This document shows positions 34,523 to 42,065 of a stretch of 62,091 nucleotides of DNA, in pieces (positions within the stretch are counted from its first letter, which is position 1; every line of letters starts with the position of its first letter). The position numbers were made by a program, and so were the translations under genes. A model generated the notes under the pieces. That model made no database searches and was not told the DNA's origin. It saw only the letters and a list, made by a program, of their open reading frames with translations. The DNA lies in NCBI GenBank assembly GCA_015233565.1, contig JADFXM010000038.1, positions 1 to 62,091 on the forward strand, written 5' to 3'. Source of the DNA: Candidatus Rifleibacteriota bacterium. Lineage in GTDB: Bacteria; Muiribacteriota; Ozemobacteria; Ozemobacterales; Ozemobacteraceae.

Positions 34523-36430
34523 ATGTCTTTCCTGGGCATAATCTGTTCACCTTCCCGTCTCGATGCTGTACCGGCTTACGCCGGTTTGACATCCCTTGAA
34601 CTTCCGCGAATAGTCTCCCATGATTTTGGAGACCAACGTTTTTCCCTGCTGGGCCGGGTTCCGCATGCCTGCACTGACCGTCAGGTCGTTCTCGTTGCCG
34701 GACAAATTTTCAATGCCGCGGAGCTGGCCGACAAGCTCTACCAGGGCACGCAGGATGTGCCGCATCTCCTGCTGCATGCGTATCTCCGGTGGGGTGCCGG
34801 GTTTCCCCGGTATCTGGAAGGGGAGTTTGCCTTTGCCTTGTGGGACGGTTTCAACCGCCGTCTTTTGCTCGGCCGGGACCCCATCGGCTCCAGGCCGCTG
34901 TTTTACCTTCAACAGGGGGGGGATTTTTGTTTTTCCGGCGAGATACATACGCTGCTTGCCGGTTCCGGGGCACGCGTCAGGGCAAATGAGAGCCACATCG
35001 CCCATTGGCTGGCGCTGATTCCCAACGAGGGTCATAGCACATTCTTCGAGAACGTCTTTGAAGTGCCTCCGGGCCAGACCCTTTGTTTTGAAAATGGACG
35101 CGTTGCGTTCAACACCGTGTGGCATCCGGATAACATCCCTGCTCTGCGTCTGCGGGATTCCCGCGAATATGCGGACGGGCTCCGCGAGGTCCTGAAGACA
35201 GCCATAAGGGATCGCCTGCCGGCGGAGGGGATAGTAGGGTCGCAACTGAGTGGCGGCCTGGACAGCTCCAGTGTTACCGCCCTAGCCGCGGGAATCCTGC
35301 AGCCGCACGGCCGCCGCCTCCTGGCATTCACGGCAGTGCCGAAGTTTACGGTCACCATCCCCGGCCGTATCTGCGATGAAGGGCCGCTCGCCGCCTCCGT
35401 GGCCGCGCGGTATGCGAACGTGGACCATTTTCTGGTGAGCCATGGCAGACATTCCATTTTTTCCATGATCGACCGCTACAGCAGCGCACAGATGGAACCT
35501 GTCTTCAATCCGTCGAATTACGACTGGATTCACGAGATTTGCCTGCAGGCACGGCAGCGGGGGGCAACAACCCTGCTTGCGAGTTTTGCGGGAAACATGA
35601 CGATCAGCTACGATGGCGCTCTCGCGCTCACCTCGTGCGCACGGCACGGGCAGGTTTTCCTGGCAGCGCGGCTTGCACGGGATGCTCATCGCCATAGACA
35701 TATGTCGTGGCGCGGGATCGCTTTCCAACTGCTCATCCCCTGGTTGCCGGTTTGGGCTCAATATTCGCTCGATCGTCTGCGGGGAAAATTTTCCGGCACA
35801 TTCGATTACTCGATGATGGGAAGAGAGTTTGCCCAAGCCAATGGCATCGAGGCGACAGCACGGCATCGCAGTATTCGGGATCTGAATAGCAGCTCCCTGC
35901 GCCTTTGGATTGCACGCCGGGCAAATCCTGGAGCAGCTCATGAAGCGTTTACACGGTTTAGCGGCGTGACCATGACCGATCCTACCGCGGATAAACGCGT
36001 TGTCGAATATTGTTTTTCCGTTCCGCTGGAACATTTTTGCAAAAAGGGGGTGCCAAGATCGCTCATCCGCGATGCGATGGCCGGCCTTTTGCCGGAACAG
36101 GTTCGCACCGGGCGGGTTCGAGGGATACAGGCGGCGGACTTTGGCCAGCATTTCCGGGCAGAGAGGCAGGAGGCGCTGGACGAGATCGCCCGCATGAAGC
36201 GGGTCGATCTGGCTGCTCGCGCCCTCGATTTGCCTGCCATGGAGAACATGTTGCACTGGTCCGAAGCTAGAATCGCAAGTGAGGGCATCGGGGCGAACTA
36301 CCGGTCCAAGTTAACGCGCGGTCTCTCCTTGGGGCGCTTTCTCCGCCGCCTGGAAGACGGAACACTCTTCACCCCGCCGGAAGCGACGACTACGGACCAT
36401 TCAGCCTTGACGGCTATTACCAGAGCGTGA
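34523..36430 (+). CDS. Lasso peptide cyclase (asparagine-synthetase-like, C protein)
   Basis: Lasso cyclases adenylate the side-chain carboxylate of the core Asp/Glu and form the isopeptide bond with Gly1. The 635-residue protein has the asparagine-synthase layout: an N-terminal glutaminase-like domain (residues about 1-200; LEGEFAFALWD and R-D-P-I-G-S-R-P-L-F-Y) without the Cys2 nucleophile, as expected for cyclases, and a synthetase domain with the PP-loop SQLSGGLDSSS near 240. The length fits. It starts 51 bp after the precursor stop. The GC content is clearly higher than in the surrounding defence genes, pointing to a separate origin. Confidence 0.92.
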   Translation: MSFLGIICSPSRLDAVPAYAGLTSLELPRIVSHDFGDQRFSLLGRVPHACTDRQVVLVAGQIFNAAELADKLYQGTQDVPHLLLHAYLRWGAGFPRYLEGEFAFALWDGFNRRLLLGRDPIGSRPLFYLQQGGDFCFSGEIHTLLAGSGARVRANESHIAHWLALIPNEGHSTFFENVFEVPPGQTLCFENGRVAFNTVWHPDNIPALRLRDSREYADGLREVLKTAIRDRLPAEGIVGSQLSGGLDSSSVTALAAGILQPHGRRLLAFTAVPKFTVTIPGRICDEGPLAASVAARYANVDHFLVSHGRHSIFSMIDRYSSAQMEPVFNPSNYDWIHEICLQARQRGATTLLASFAGNMTISYDGALALTSCARHGQVFLAARLARDAHRHRHMSWRGIAFQLLIPWLPVWAQYSLDRLRGKFSGTFDYSMMGREFAQANGIEATARHRSIRDLNSSSLRLWIARRANPGAAHEAFTRFSGVTMTDPTADKRVVEYCFSVPLEHFCKKGVPRSLIRDAMAGLLPEQVRTGRVRGIQAADFGQHFRAERQEALDEIARMKRVDLAARALDLPAMENMLHWSEARIASEGIGANYRSKLTRGLSLGRFLRRLEDGTLFTPPEATTTDHSALTAITRA

Positions 36431-36500
36431 CACGGTCCGCTCGAATCTCCCGAGTGCGTTCAACTATTTGAATTAGCACGATTCTTCAGCAAGCATAAAT

Positions 36501-36519
36501 CCCCTTTTAACAAAAGGGG
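36501..36519. terminator. Hairpin after the cyclase gene
   Basis: CCCCTTTT and AAAAGGGG pair around AAC, 70 bp after the cyclase stop. It lacks a long T tract on the plus strand, so termination there is uncertain. Confidence 0.45.
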
Positions 36520-36582
36520 GGTAACTTAAAACGCATCCACCTGAGCTTCGGTCGCCTTATCGCCTCCTGTGAGTCGGAAGAT

Positions 36583-36965
36583 ATGAATCTTCCCGGTCTG
36601 TGCTTGCATGCTCTCCAGGGCAACCTCAACGGTTTTTGAGCTGGGGATGTCAGCGGAAACTGGGGAATACGCATATGGCCACCATGTTCAACCCACCCTA
36701 TTCGGGTGGAATTATCCTGGAATTATGCCTGAAACCGCTTGGGATCACCGTTACAGATGCAGCCAAGGCATTGGGAGTATAAAGAAAGGGGTTGTCGGAA
36801 TTGTTAAGCTGGCAGTCCAGCGGCAGTCCGGAAATGGCTGTGCGGCTTTCTATTGCTCTGGAAACATGGGCAGAGAGCTGATTGATTCAGAAAGCGCAGC
36901 ATGATCTCTGGTTGGCTGAGCAAAATAGAGATAATCTGCACGCGACGCTTTCAAAAGCGGCATGA
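36583..36965 (+). pseudogene. Broken higBA toxin-antitoxin pair
   Basis: From the ATG at 36583 the frame reads M-N-L-P-G-L-C-L-H-A-L-Q-G-N-L-N-G-F, the end of a HigB-type mRNA interferase, but a stop replaces the expected tryptophan and the following DVSGNW is followed by a break. From 36675 a HigA-like antitoxin starts (M-F-N-P-P-Y-S-G-G-I-I-L-E, L-G-I-T-V-T-D-A-A-K-A-L-G-V), hits TAA at 36780, and resumes in another frame with S-P-E-M-A-V-R-L-S-I-A-L-E-T and D-L-W-L-A-E-Q, with an extra stop inside. Neither protein can be made. The remnant separates the two arms of the lasso locus. Confidence 0.72.
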
Positions 36966-37110
36966 ATTATAGGGAAGCCTTTGCTTTATAGAAAAATAAC
37001 ACCGCTTAGCCTTGTGCATAGGGTTTAGCGGCGCTTTAGTTTTTACATGAAGTTGTTTGTATGTAAAGCATGCCCGAAACATCCCTATGTGTCGGCGGTT
37101 CCGATCTGAT

Positions 37111-37419
37111 CTACGTCGGTGGCTCGGGATGCAGTTGAATCGCGTGGTGATGGTGCAGCTTCTCAAGAAAGGCCAGGACTTCGTCGCGGATTTCGGCGGG
37201 CTCAACGTCATAGGATGCGGCAAGCCTTTCGCACAAGCCCCACAGCGTGTGGGGCTCTTCGAGCAGCTCCCAGATAGCCCCCCCCGCGCCAGAGAGGCTC
37301 ATATAGACGCTGCCGTCGACGTTCATCATCATCAACTCGCCACCGATCCAGGAGGTGAACCAGCCATCACGGCGCGAAAGCAGGGTTTCGGAAAGGGGAT
37401 TGTGCAGGTTTATCGGCAT
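37111..37419 (-). CDS. PqqD-type RRE protein (lasso B1)
   Basis: The 102-residue protein has the PqqD fold pattern: L-M-M-M-N-V-D-G-S-V-Y-M-S-L-S-G-A-G-G-A then I-W-E-L-L-E-E-P-H-T-L near residue 50, and a C-terminal helix pair with V-L-A-F-L-E-K-L. In split lasso systems this domain (B1) binds the precursor leader and hands it to the B2 protease. Its start overlaps the end of the kinase gene by 53 bp in another frame; an internal Met at about residue 29 is possible but would cut the first strand. It is on the strand opposite to the precursor and cyclase. Confidence 0.82.
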   Translation of the reverse strand: MPINLHNPLSETLLSRRDGWFTSWIGGELMMMNVDGSVYMSLSGAGGAIWELLEEPHTLWGLCERLAASYDVEPAEIRDEVLAFLEKLHHHHAIQLHPEPPT

Positions 37420-38404
37420 GATTCTCTCTCAGTCGGGGTAATAAGTGACTCCAATGCTCCTCCAACAGATCCAGAAGCGCATCGGCGGCGGCGAAATCCT
37501 TCTGTCTGCCGAGGAGATAGACCCCCGCGTTCCGCTGCAATGCAACGGAAGCGCCAAAGAACTCTTCCCCCACTTCCATGGCGGCCAAAAGCCAGGGCCG
37601 ATAGGCATTCTGTTTGAGCTCCCACATGCCGCGGAGGGGCGGAATGCGCTGAATGTAGGCCGGCGGCATTGCCTCGTGCAGCAAATAGATCGCTCCCACG
37701 GGGCGGGCATGCGCCTCGGTCACGGGCGGTGCGCAATAATATTTCTGAAAATTCTCCTGAACCGCCATCTCCGGCTCCCGGTCCCATTGAAGCTCGTCCA
37801 GGGACTCCGTCCAGAGTTTCAGCATGCGCCCGTCGGGATGAACCTCATAGGAGTCATCGCCGGCTGGACACAGGGTGCAGACATCGTCGTTGAGCAACGC
37901 GTAACCGCGTCGGCACAGCAAGGCCGCCAGTGTAGATTTGCCCGCCCGGGAGGGGCCGCAAAAGAGCATGGCGCGGTCACCGACGGCAATTGAACTGGCG
38001 TGAAGAACAAGGTTTCCGCGCTGGTGCAGAAGGATGGCGAAACAAGTGCCCAGAAGATAGAGGGCCAGTTTGCGCGTGCCGCAGGCGGGGTCGCTGGAAT
38101 AGACAATCTCGCGGCCGTCACGAATCAGGAAGTTGCCGACACCCGCAAGCCGGAGGAGGAAAAAACCGTGCGTCGTTTCCCAGTGGTCCGCTCTGTGCAG
38201 CGGAAACTCCAGGCAGGAGGGGACGTCCCCGGCGCGAATCAGGATTTCTGGGATGGGATGCTCGCTGGCAACCGAAATCGCCGAGGGGAATTCCACATCC
38301 GACCAGACCGCCAAGCCGGAGATCAGATACTTGAAAACAGCAGTTTGCAAGCTGGTTACGGCATGGGCACGTGGTTGCATCATAGTGGTTGAGCGACTTT
38401 CCAT
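37367..38404 (-). CDS. HPr-kinase-like enzyme of the lasso locus
   Basis: The 345-residue protein contains the HPrK Walker A segment CGPSRAGKSTLAALL near residue 147, an H-A-S-S-I-A strand before it, L-L-N-D-D-V-C carrying the catalytic Asp pair after it, and a C-terminal lid. Residues 1-130 are a less conserved domain seen in RiPP-associated kinases. In paeninodin-type clusters the related kinase phosphorylates the C-terminal serine of the lasso precursor, and the precursor here also ends in serine, so the same role is likely. It is transcribed as a pair with the PqqD gene. It could instead act on other hydroxyl groups. Confidence 0.85.
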   Translation of the reverse strand: MESRSTTMMQPRAHAVTSLQTAVFKYLISGLAVWSDVEFPSAISVASEHPIPEILIRAGDVPSCLEFPLHRADHWETTHGFFLLRLAGVGNFLIRDGREIVYSSDPACGTRKLALYLLGTCFAILLHQRGNLVLHASSIAVGDRAMLFCGPSRAGKSTLAALLCRRGYALLNDDVCTLCPAGDDSYEVHPDGRMLKLWTESLDELQWDREPEMAVQENFQKYYCAPPVTEAHARPVGAIYLLHEAMPPAYIQRIPPLRGMWELKQNAYRPWLLAAMEVGEEFFGASVALQRNAGVYLLGRQKDFAAADALLDLLEEHWSHLLPRLRENHADKPAQSPFRNPAFAP

Positions 38405-39048
38405 TCTGCTTGAGCAGGCGCGACTATATATGGTGTTAGGCGCGTATTAAAGTAAATTTTTGCTAATTTTCACCTGATTACGAATACTTAGCAAGTTTTC
38501 CTGATGGTACCGCATAAAAAATAAAAGTTCCATAACCCCTGAACTCCTATCGATTTATAACATGTTTGGTGGTTTCACGTCAATCAAAGGCACTTAAAAA
38601 TTTGCCCTGGCTTTTGGATGACCTCCCAAAGTGTTGTTGTTGGCCAAGATAGTAGAATCACTCGATAATATCCAGCCTATCTTTGAATGGTGTTGTTGTG
38701 ATAAAGTTGTCTATCCTTCATGCATTTGTGGATGTATGAAATATAGATTAGAGCTATGAATTTGACGAAAAGCTTGCATTCCAGGCTGAAACAGCGTCGA
38801 AAAAGTTGGCGATGAGAAGTCCCTGAGCCTCTATCGGAAGCTTGCTTCCGGTTGTCGGTGTAAAATTCACCGCCTGATAATTTTCGATTAGTGGAGAGCC
38901 ACCGCAAAAAAATCAACCTCTAGTCCATCGCAAGGAATTCATCCGTCTCGCAAAATTCCAAAAGTTTGGAAGCAGGCGTTTTTGTCCTGAAGGTCCTGGC
39001 GGTTGGTCCGACACGAAGGCCCTGGAACCGTCCGTAGGCTAGGCGACA
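38405..39048. other. About 640 bp without a gene between the lasso kinase and the integrase
   Basis: The kinase promoter should lie near 38410-38480 on the minus strand. A short perfect hairpin GGAAGC-TTGC-TTCC lies near 38838. GGTCC/GGCCC-type short inverted repeats at 39000-39035 precede the candidate att site. A weak 79-codon frame at 38677-38916 shows no coding character I trust. Confidence 0.4.
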
Positions 39049-39098
39049 GCCAACAAGTTATTGAATAGTTTCTGTTTATCTCCGAATAATGGGTTGGC
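39049..39098. other. Candidate integron attI-like or att site 5' of the integrase
   Basis: GCCAAC at 39049-39054 and GTTGGC at 39093-39098 form a perfect 6-bp inverted repeat 50 bp across, with little internal stem, located 175 bp upstream of the integrase ATG. attI sites lie next to intI and lack the strong hairpin of attC, so both place and form fit. GCCAACAAGTTAT here resembles GCTAACAAGTTAT at about 41772, on the other side of the integrase. Confidence 0.4.
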
Positions 39099-39272
39099 AT
39101 TTTCCACAAGCAACGTTTGCCACTAAATCACAGAACAGCTGTAATGCATTCATCGCTTCGACTTTCAGACTTGTATTTTACTTTAAAACAGGTTTCTTGA
39201 CAACAAGAAAATATTGAAGTACTTTCTATTTATCATACTGAAAATGTTGGATAAATAGTTGGGAGGTTTTTC

Positions 39273-40841
39273 ATGCAAAACATCCCGGCGGGTTTGTGTG
39301 AGGAATATCTCGCGTTTTTAGAACAGAGAGGTGTTCCGGCAAAAGATAAAGGTTTTTATCAGAAGTGGTTGAAATATTACCTTGATTTCTGTTTAAAATA
39401 CCACTTTTCTAAAGAAGAAAAGACCATCTTGAACCGCTTTCTGGGGAAACTTGGAGAGAAAAACCAAACTTCATTTCAAGTGGAGCAGGCATCCAAAGCG
39501 ATCACCCTTTATTATGAAATTGTTTCAATCGAAAATACCGGGCGAATAAGTGAAACACCAGAAGCTTTGAAGCTAGCGAATTTTTCAAACAGTTCTCTGA
39601 AAAATGATACGATTTCTAGAAATTTTGTAGCAGATTTTTCCTTGCCAGAATCAGCCTCTGCAAATGATTTATCAGGAGAACGCGACCTGGGAATTTTCGA
39701 CCATGAGCACAAGCTAACAAATTCAGCACTAGCCTCAGCAAAAAAAGAGATGAAGGCAACTCTGAAAAGAGAAAAAACATTCCCCAATCGAGAGCAAGCT
39801 GTAAATGAAAGTCCGTCAAAGCCGTTTGTATCAGTGTCAATTCCAACTAAAGAATCCCCCAAAGCAATTTCTGGGGCTTCCTGGAAAAATGAATTCGAAT
39901 GTTTGGATAATGAAATACAAGTTCGTCATTATTCGAAAAAAACAGCCACCAGTTATAAATTTTGGCTTCGAAAGTTTCAGGCGTTTACAAAAAGTAAACC
40001 CCCCGATTTATTATCAACTGGGGATGTAAAGGAGTTTTTGACCTTTCTGGCTGTCAAACAACAGGTAGCGTCATCCACCCAAAATCAGGCTTTCAATGCG
40101 CTTTTGTTTTTCTACCGACATGTTATGGGCAAGGAATTCGGAAGGGTTGACGATGTTGTCAGGGCAAAGAGAAAAACCTACATTCCAGTGGTTTTGTCCC
40201 GAGGAGAAATCGAAGCAATTTTGGTTCATCTTCCGCCGCCATATGATCTTGTTGTAAAATTGTTGTATGGTTGCGGTCTCCGCCTCTTTGAATGTTTACA
40301 ACTTCGAGTACAATGTTTCAATTTCTTTTCGAAAAACCTAACTGTTCATGACGGTAAGGGGAAAAAAGATAGAACTGTTCCCTTGCCTGAAAAGATTCTA
40401 TCCGAAATCAAAAAGCAATTTGAATTTCTGAAAGAATTGCATCAGCGTGATATTGAGGGAAATTATTCCGGGGTGTTTTTGATCGACTCTCTGGAAAAAA
40501 AATACCCGAAAGCTGCCAAAGAATTCATTTGGCAATGGTTCTTTCCCGCAGTGCAGTTGACACACGTTCAGGAAACTAATGAATGCAGGCGTTATCATCT
40601 TCATGAGTCCCTTGTCCAAAAAGCCATAAAAGAGGCGGTTGGGAAGGCAAGAATCTGCAAGCGGGCTTCCGCGCATACTTTTAGGCATTGTTTTGCAAGT
40701 CATTTGCTTCAAGCAAATTATGATATTCGTACTATACAGGAGTTAATGGGGCATAGCGACGTGCGAACAACTATGATATATACTCATACCGTTAAAAGCG
40801 TTACAAAAAAAGAAGCCAAAAGTCCACTGGACTTTGAATAA
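39273..40841 (+). CDS. intI: Integron integrase (IntI) with extra N-terminal domain
   Basis: IntI enzymes recombine folded single-strand attC sites with attI. Residues about 200-522 form a full integron integrase: SAM-like core-binding domain, then catalytic arginine in YGCGLRLFE near 336, lysine in D-G-K-G-K-K-D-R-T, H-T-F-R-H near 468-472, G-H-S-D and Tyr in M-I-Y-T-H near 501. Decisive is the IntI-specific insert KYPKAAKEFIWQWFFPA followed by R-R-Y-H-L-H-E-S, absent in XerC/D. Unusual is the 200-residue N-terminal extension: residues 1-85 look like a second SAM-like arm-binding domain, joined by a Ser/Lys/Glu-rich linker (86-198). The usual length is 320-340. An A-G-T-T-G-G-G-A-G-G ribosome site precedes the ATG. 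All catalytic residues are present, so it should be active. Confidence 0.92.
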   Translation: MQNIPAGLCEEYLAFLEQRGVPAKDKGFYQKWLKYYLDFCLKYHFSKEEKTILNRFLGKLGEKNQTSFQVEQASKAITLYYEIVSIENTGRISETPEALKLANFSNSSLKNDTISRNFVADFSLPESASANDLSGERDLGIFDHEHKLTNSALASAKKEMKATLKREKTFPNREQAVNESPSKPFVSVSIPTKESPKAISGASWKNEFECLDNEIQVRHYSKKTATSYKFWLRKFQAFTKSKPPDLLSTGDVKEFLTFLAVKQQVASSTQNQAFNALLFFYRHVMGKEFGRVDDVVRAKRKTYIPVVLSRGEIEAILVHLPPPYDLVVKLLYGCGLRLFECLQLRVQCFNFFSKNLTVHDGKGKKDRTVPLPEKILSEIKKQFEFLKELHQRDIEGNYSGVFLIDSLEKKYPKAAKEFIWQWFFPAVQLTHVQETNECRRYHLHESLVQKAIKEAVGKARICKRASAHTFRHCFASHLLQANYDIRTIQELMGHSDVRTTMIYTHTVKSVTKKEAKSPLDFE

Positions 40842-40967
40842 TCTTGGATACTGAAAAGAACAAAGAAATGCTTTCAACTATTTTAAACAAGGTTATGCTT
40901 AATTGCTAAATAATGCAAAACTTGAAAATTTTTCTCCGTTAAGCCAAGAACACAAAAGGAGTTCACA

Positions 40968-41228
40968 ATGCCTGAGATTTGCAGATTTTTGGGGATTATT
41001 ATCACGATCAACTATAGAGAGCATGGAGTGCCTCACTTTCATATTCGTTATAACGAACATCAGGGAGTTATCTCAATTCAGACTTTGGAATTGCTTGAGG
41101 GCAGTCTTCCCAAAAAAGTCATTTCGCTGGTTTTGGAGTGGGCGTTTGATCATAAAAAAGAACTTGCAGAAGATTGGGAGCTGGCAAAAGAAAAACAACC
41201 ACTAAAAAAAATCGAGCCACTTGTCTAG
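40968..41228 (+). CDS. DUF4160 family protein, second copy
   Basis: This 86-residue protein has the same signature as the one at 1415-1672: M-P-E-I-C-R-F-L-G-I-I-I, E-H-G-V-P-H-F-H-I-R-Y-N-E-H, and the C-terminal H-K-K-E-L-A-E-D-W-E-L-A with L-K-K-I-E-P-L. The two copies are clearly related but diverged, so they are not a recent duplication. AAAGGAG precedes the ATG. It lies 126 bp after the integrase stop on the same strand and 11 bp before the DUF2442 gene. Function unknown; possibly one half of a toxin-antitoxin-like pair. Confidence 0.87.
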   Translation: MPEICRFLGIIITINYREHGVPHFHIRYNEHQGVISIQTLELLEGSLPKKVISLVLEWAFDHKKELAEDWELAKEKQPLKKIEPLV

Positions 41229-41239
41229 GAGATGCTTCT

Positions 41240-41503
41240 ATGATTTGGGTAACAAATGCGAAATATGTAAGGGACTATATCCTTAGGATAACTTTCAATG
41301 ACGGAACCAACAAAATTGTGGATTTGCAAAACGAACTTGAAGGTGGCGTATTTGCTCCACTGAAAGATAAAGAATATTTTAAAAAATTTCGTATCTCCGC
41401 AAACACGATAGAATGGGAAAATGGTGCTGATTTTGCTCCCGAATTTCTTCACTCCCTTCCCAATGTAACGATAAATTTGAATAGTTCTAATGGTATTCTT
41501 TAA
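41240..41503 (+). CDS. DUF2442 family protein, second copy
   Basis: The start ATG at 41240 is chosen because AGGAG lies at 41227-41231 and the family begins at M-I-W-V-T-N-A-K-Y-V; a longer frame would overlap the DUF4160 gene. The 87-residue product shows I-T-F-N-D-G-T-N-K-I-V-D-L, then F-A-P-L-K-D-K-E-Y-F-K-K-F and I-E-W-E-N-G-A-D-F-A-P-E-F-L, as in the copy at 1143-1409. Gene order (DUF4160 then DUF2442) is the same in both pairs, which supports a functional unit. Confidence 0.85.
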   Translation: MIWVTNAKYVRDYILRITFNDGTNKIVDLQNELEGGVFAPLKDKEYFKKFRISANTIEWENGADFAPEFLHSLPNVTINLNSSNGIL

Positions 41504-42065
41504 CGTCCTTAGCGTTGCCATACTCAGACTGGATAATTTTTTAAATTGTCCTTCGGTCGAAAACTTCGAATCTTAGTAAAACCGACATCACATCGAGGTT
41601 TTATGCTTTAAAAATGGTACAGCAGAAACCATTGAAGGAAATTTTTTTCCCTTCGTAATGAGCTGGATTTTTTTGCGCTTGTCATCCTACCTTCGCGAAG
41701 AATATTTCAATGATCCGGTGCTCTCCGATTATTCTCGCCTTTACTCGAACCTGAGACCTCCGATTTCGGTCGGCTAACAAGTTATACCAATTCCAATTAG
41801 TTCGTTCATACGCATTGTTTCTCGCTTCAGATCTGCGGAAAATTAGATTTTATCTGACAGAAATGAATGTTTAAACCATCCAGTAAGGGATCCTTATTTT
41901 CCCGAAAATTTCGTTTTTTCTTGGAGAATAAAGCGATCCCTTTTCATTTTGGTCAAATCAAAGTCCTTGGGGAAGTGCACGTATTTTTTGGGATTGGTAT
42001 TATTGAGCAGTTCCGAATAGCTTAACTATTGGAATGAATTCCGACAACAGTGCCTCTCATTTTTT
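41504..42065. other. 560 bp non-coding with one possible att remnant
   Basis: No gene is seen. ACCTCCGATTTCGGTCGGCTAAC near 41757-41779 has a small hairpin next to a CTAACAAG box like the left boxes of the attC sites, but no clear second arm. The rest is AT-rich and unremarkable. Confidence 0.35.

Noticed and set aside
34293..34541. 82-codon frame over the lasso precursor
   Set aside because: Another frame; the 50-residue frame has the leader, core, ribosome site and promoter expected of a lasso precursor.
35282..36256. 324-codon minus-strand frame inside the lasso cyclase gene
   Set aside because: Opposite-strand shadow in GC-rich DNA; the plus-strand protein has clear enzyme motifs.
37445..37993. 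182-codon plus-strand frame inside the HPr-kinase-like gene
   Set aside because: Shadow frame; no motif, and the minus frame has a perfect P-loop.
39273..40841. Plain XerC/XerD or phage integrase
   Set aside because: The IntI-specific insert with WQWFFPA and the following R-R-Y-H-L-H-E-S marks an integron integrase.
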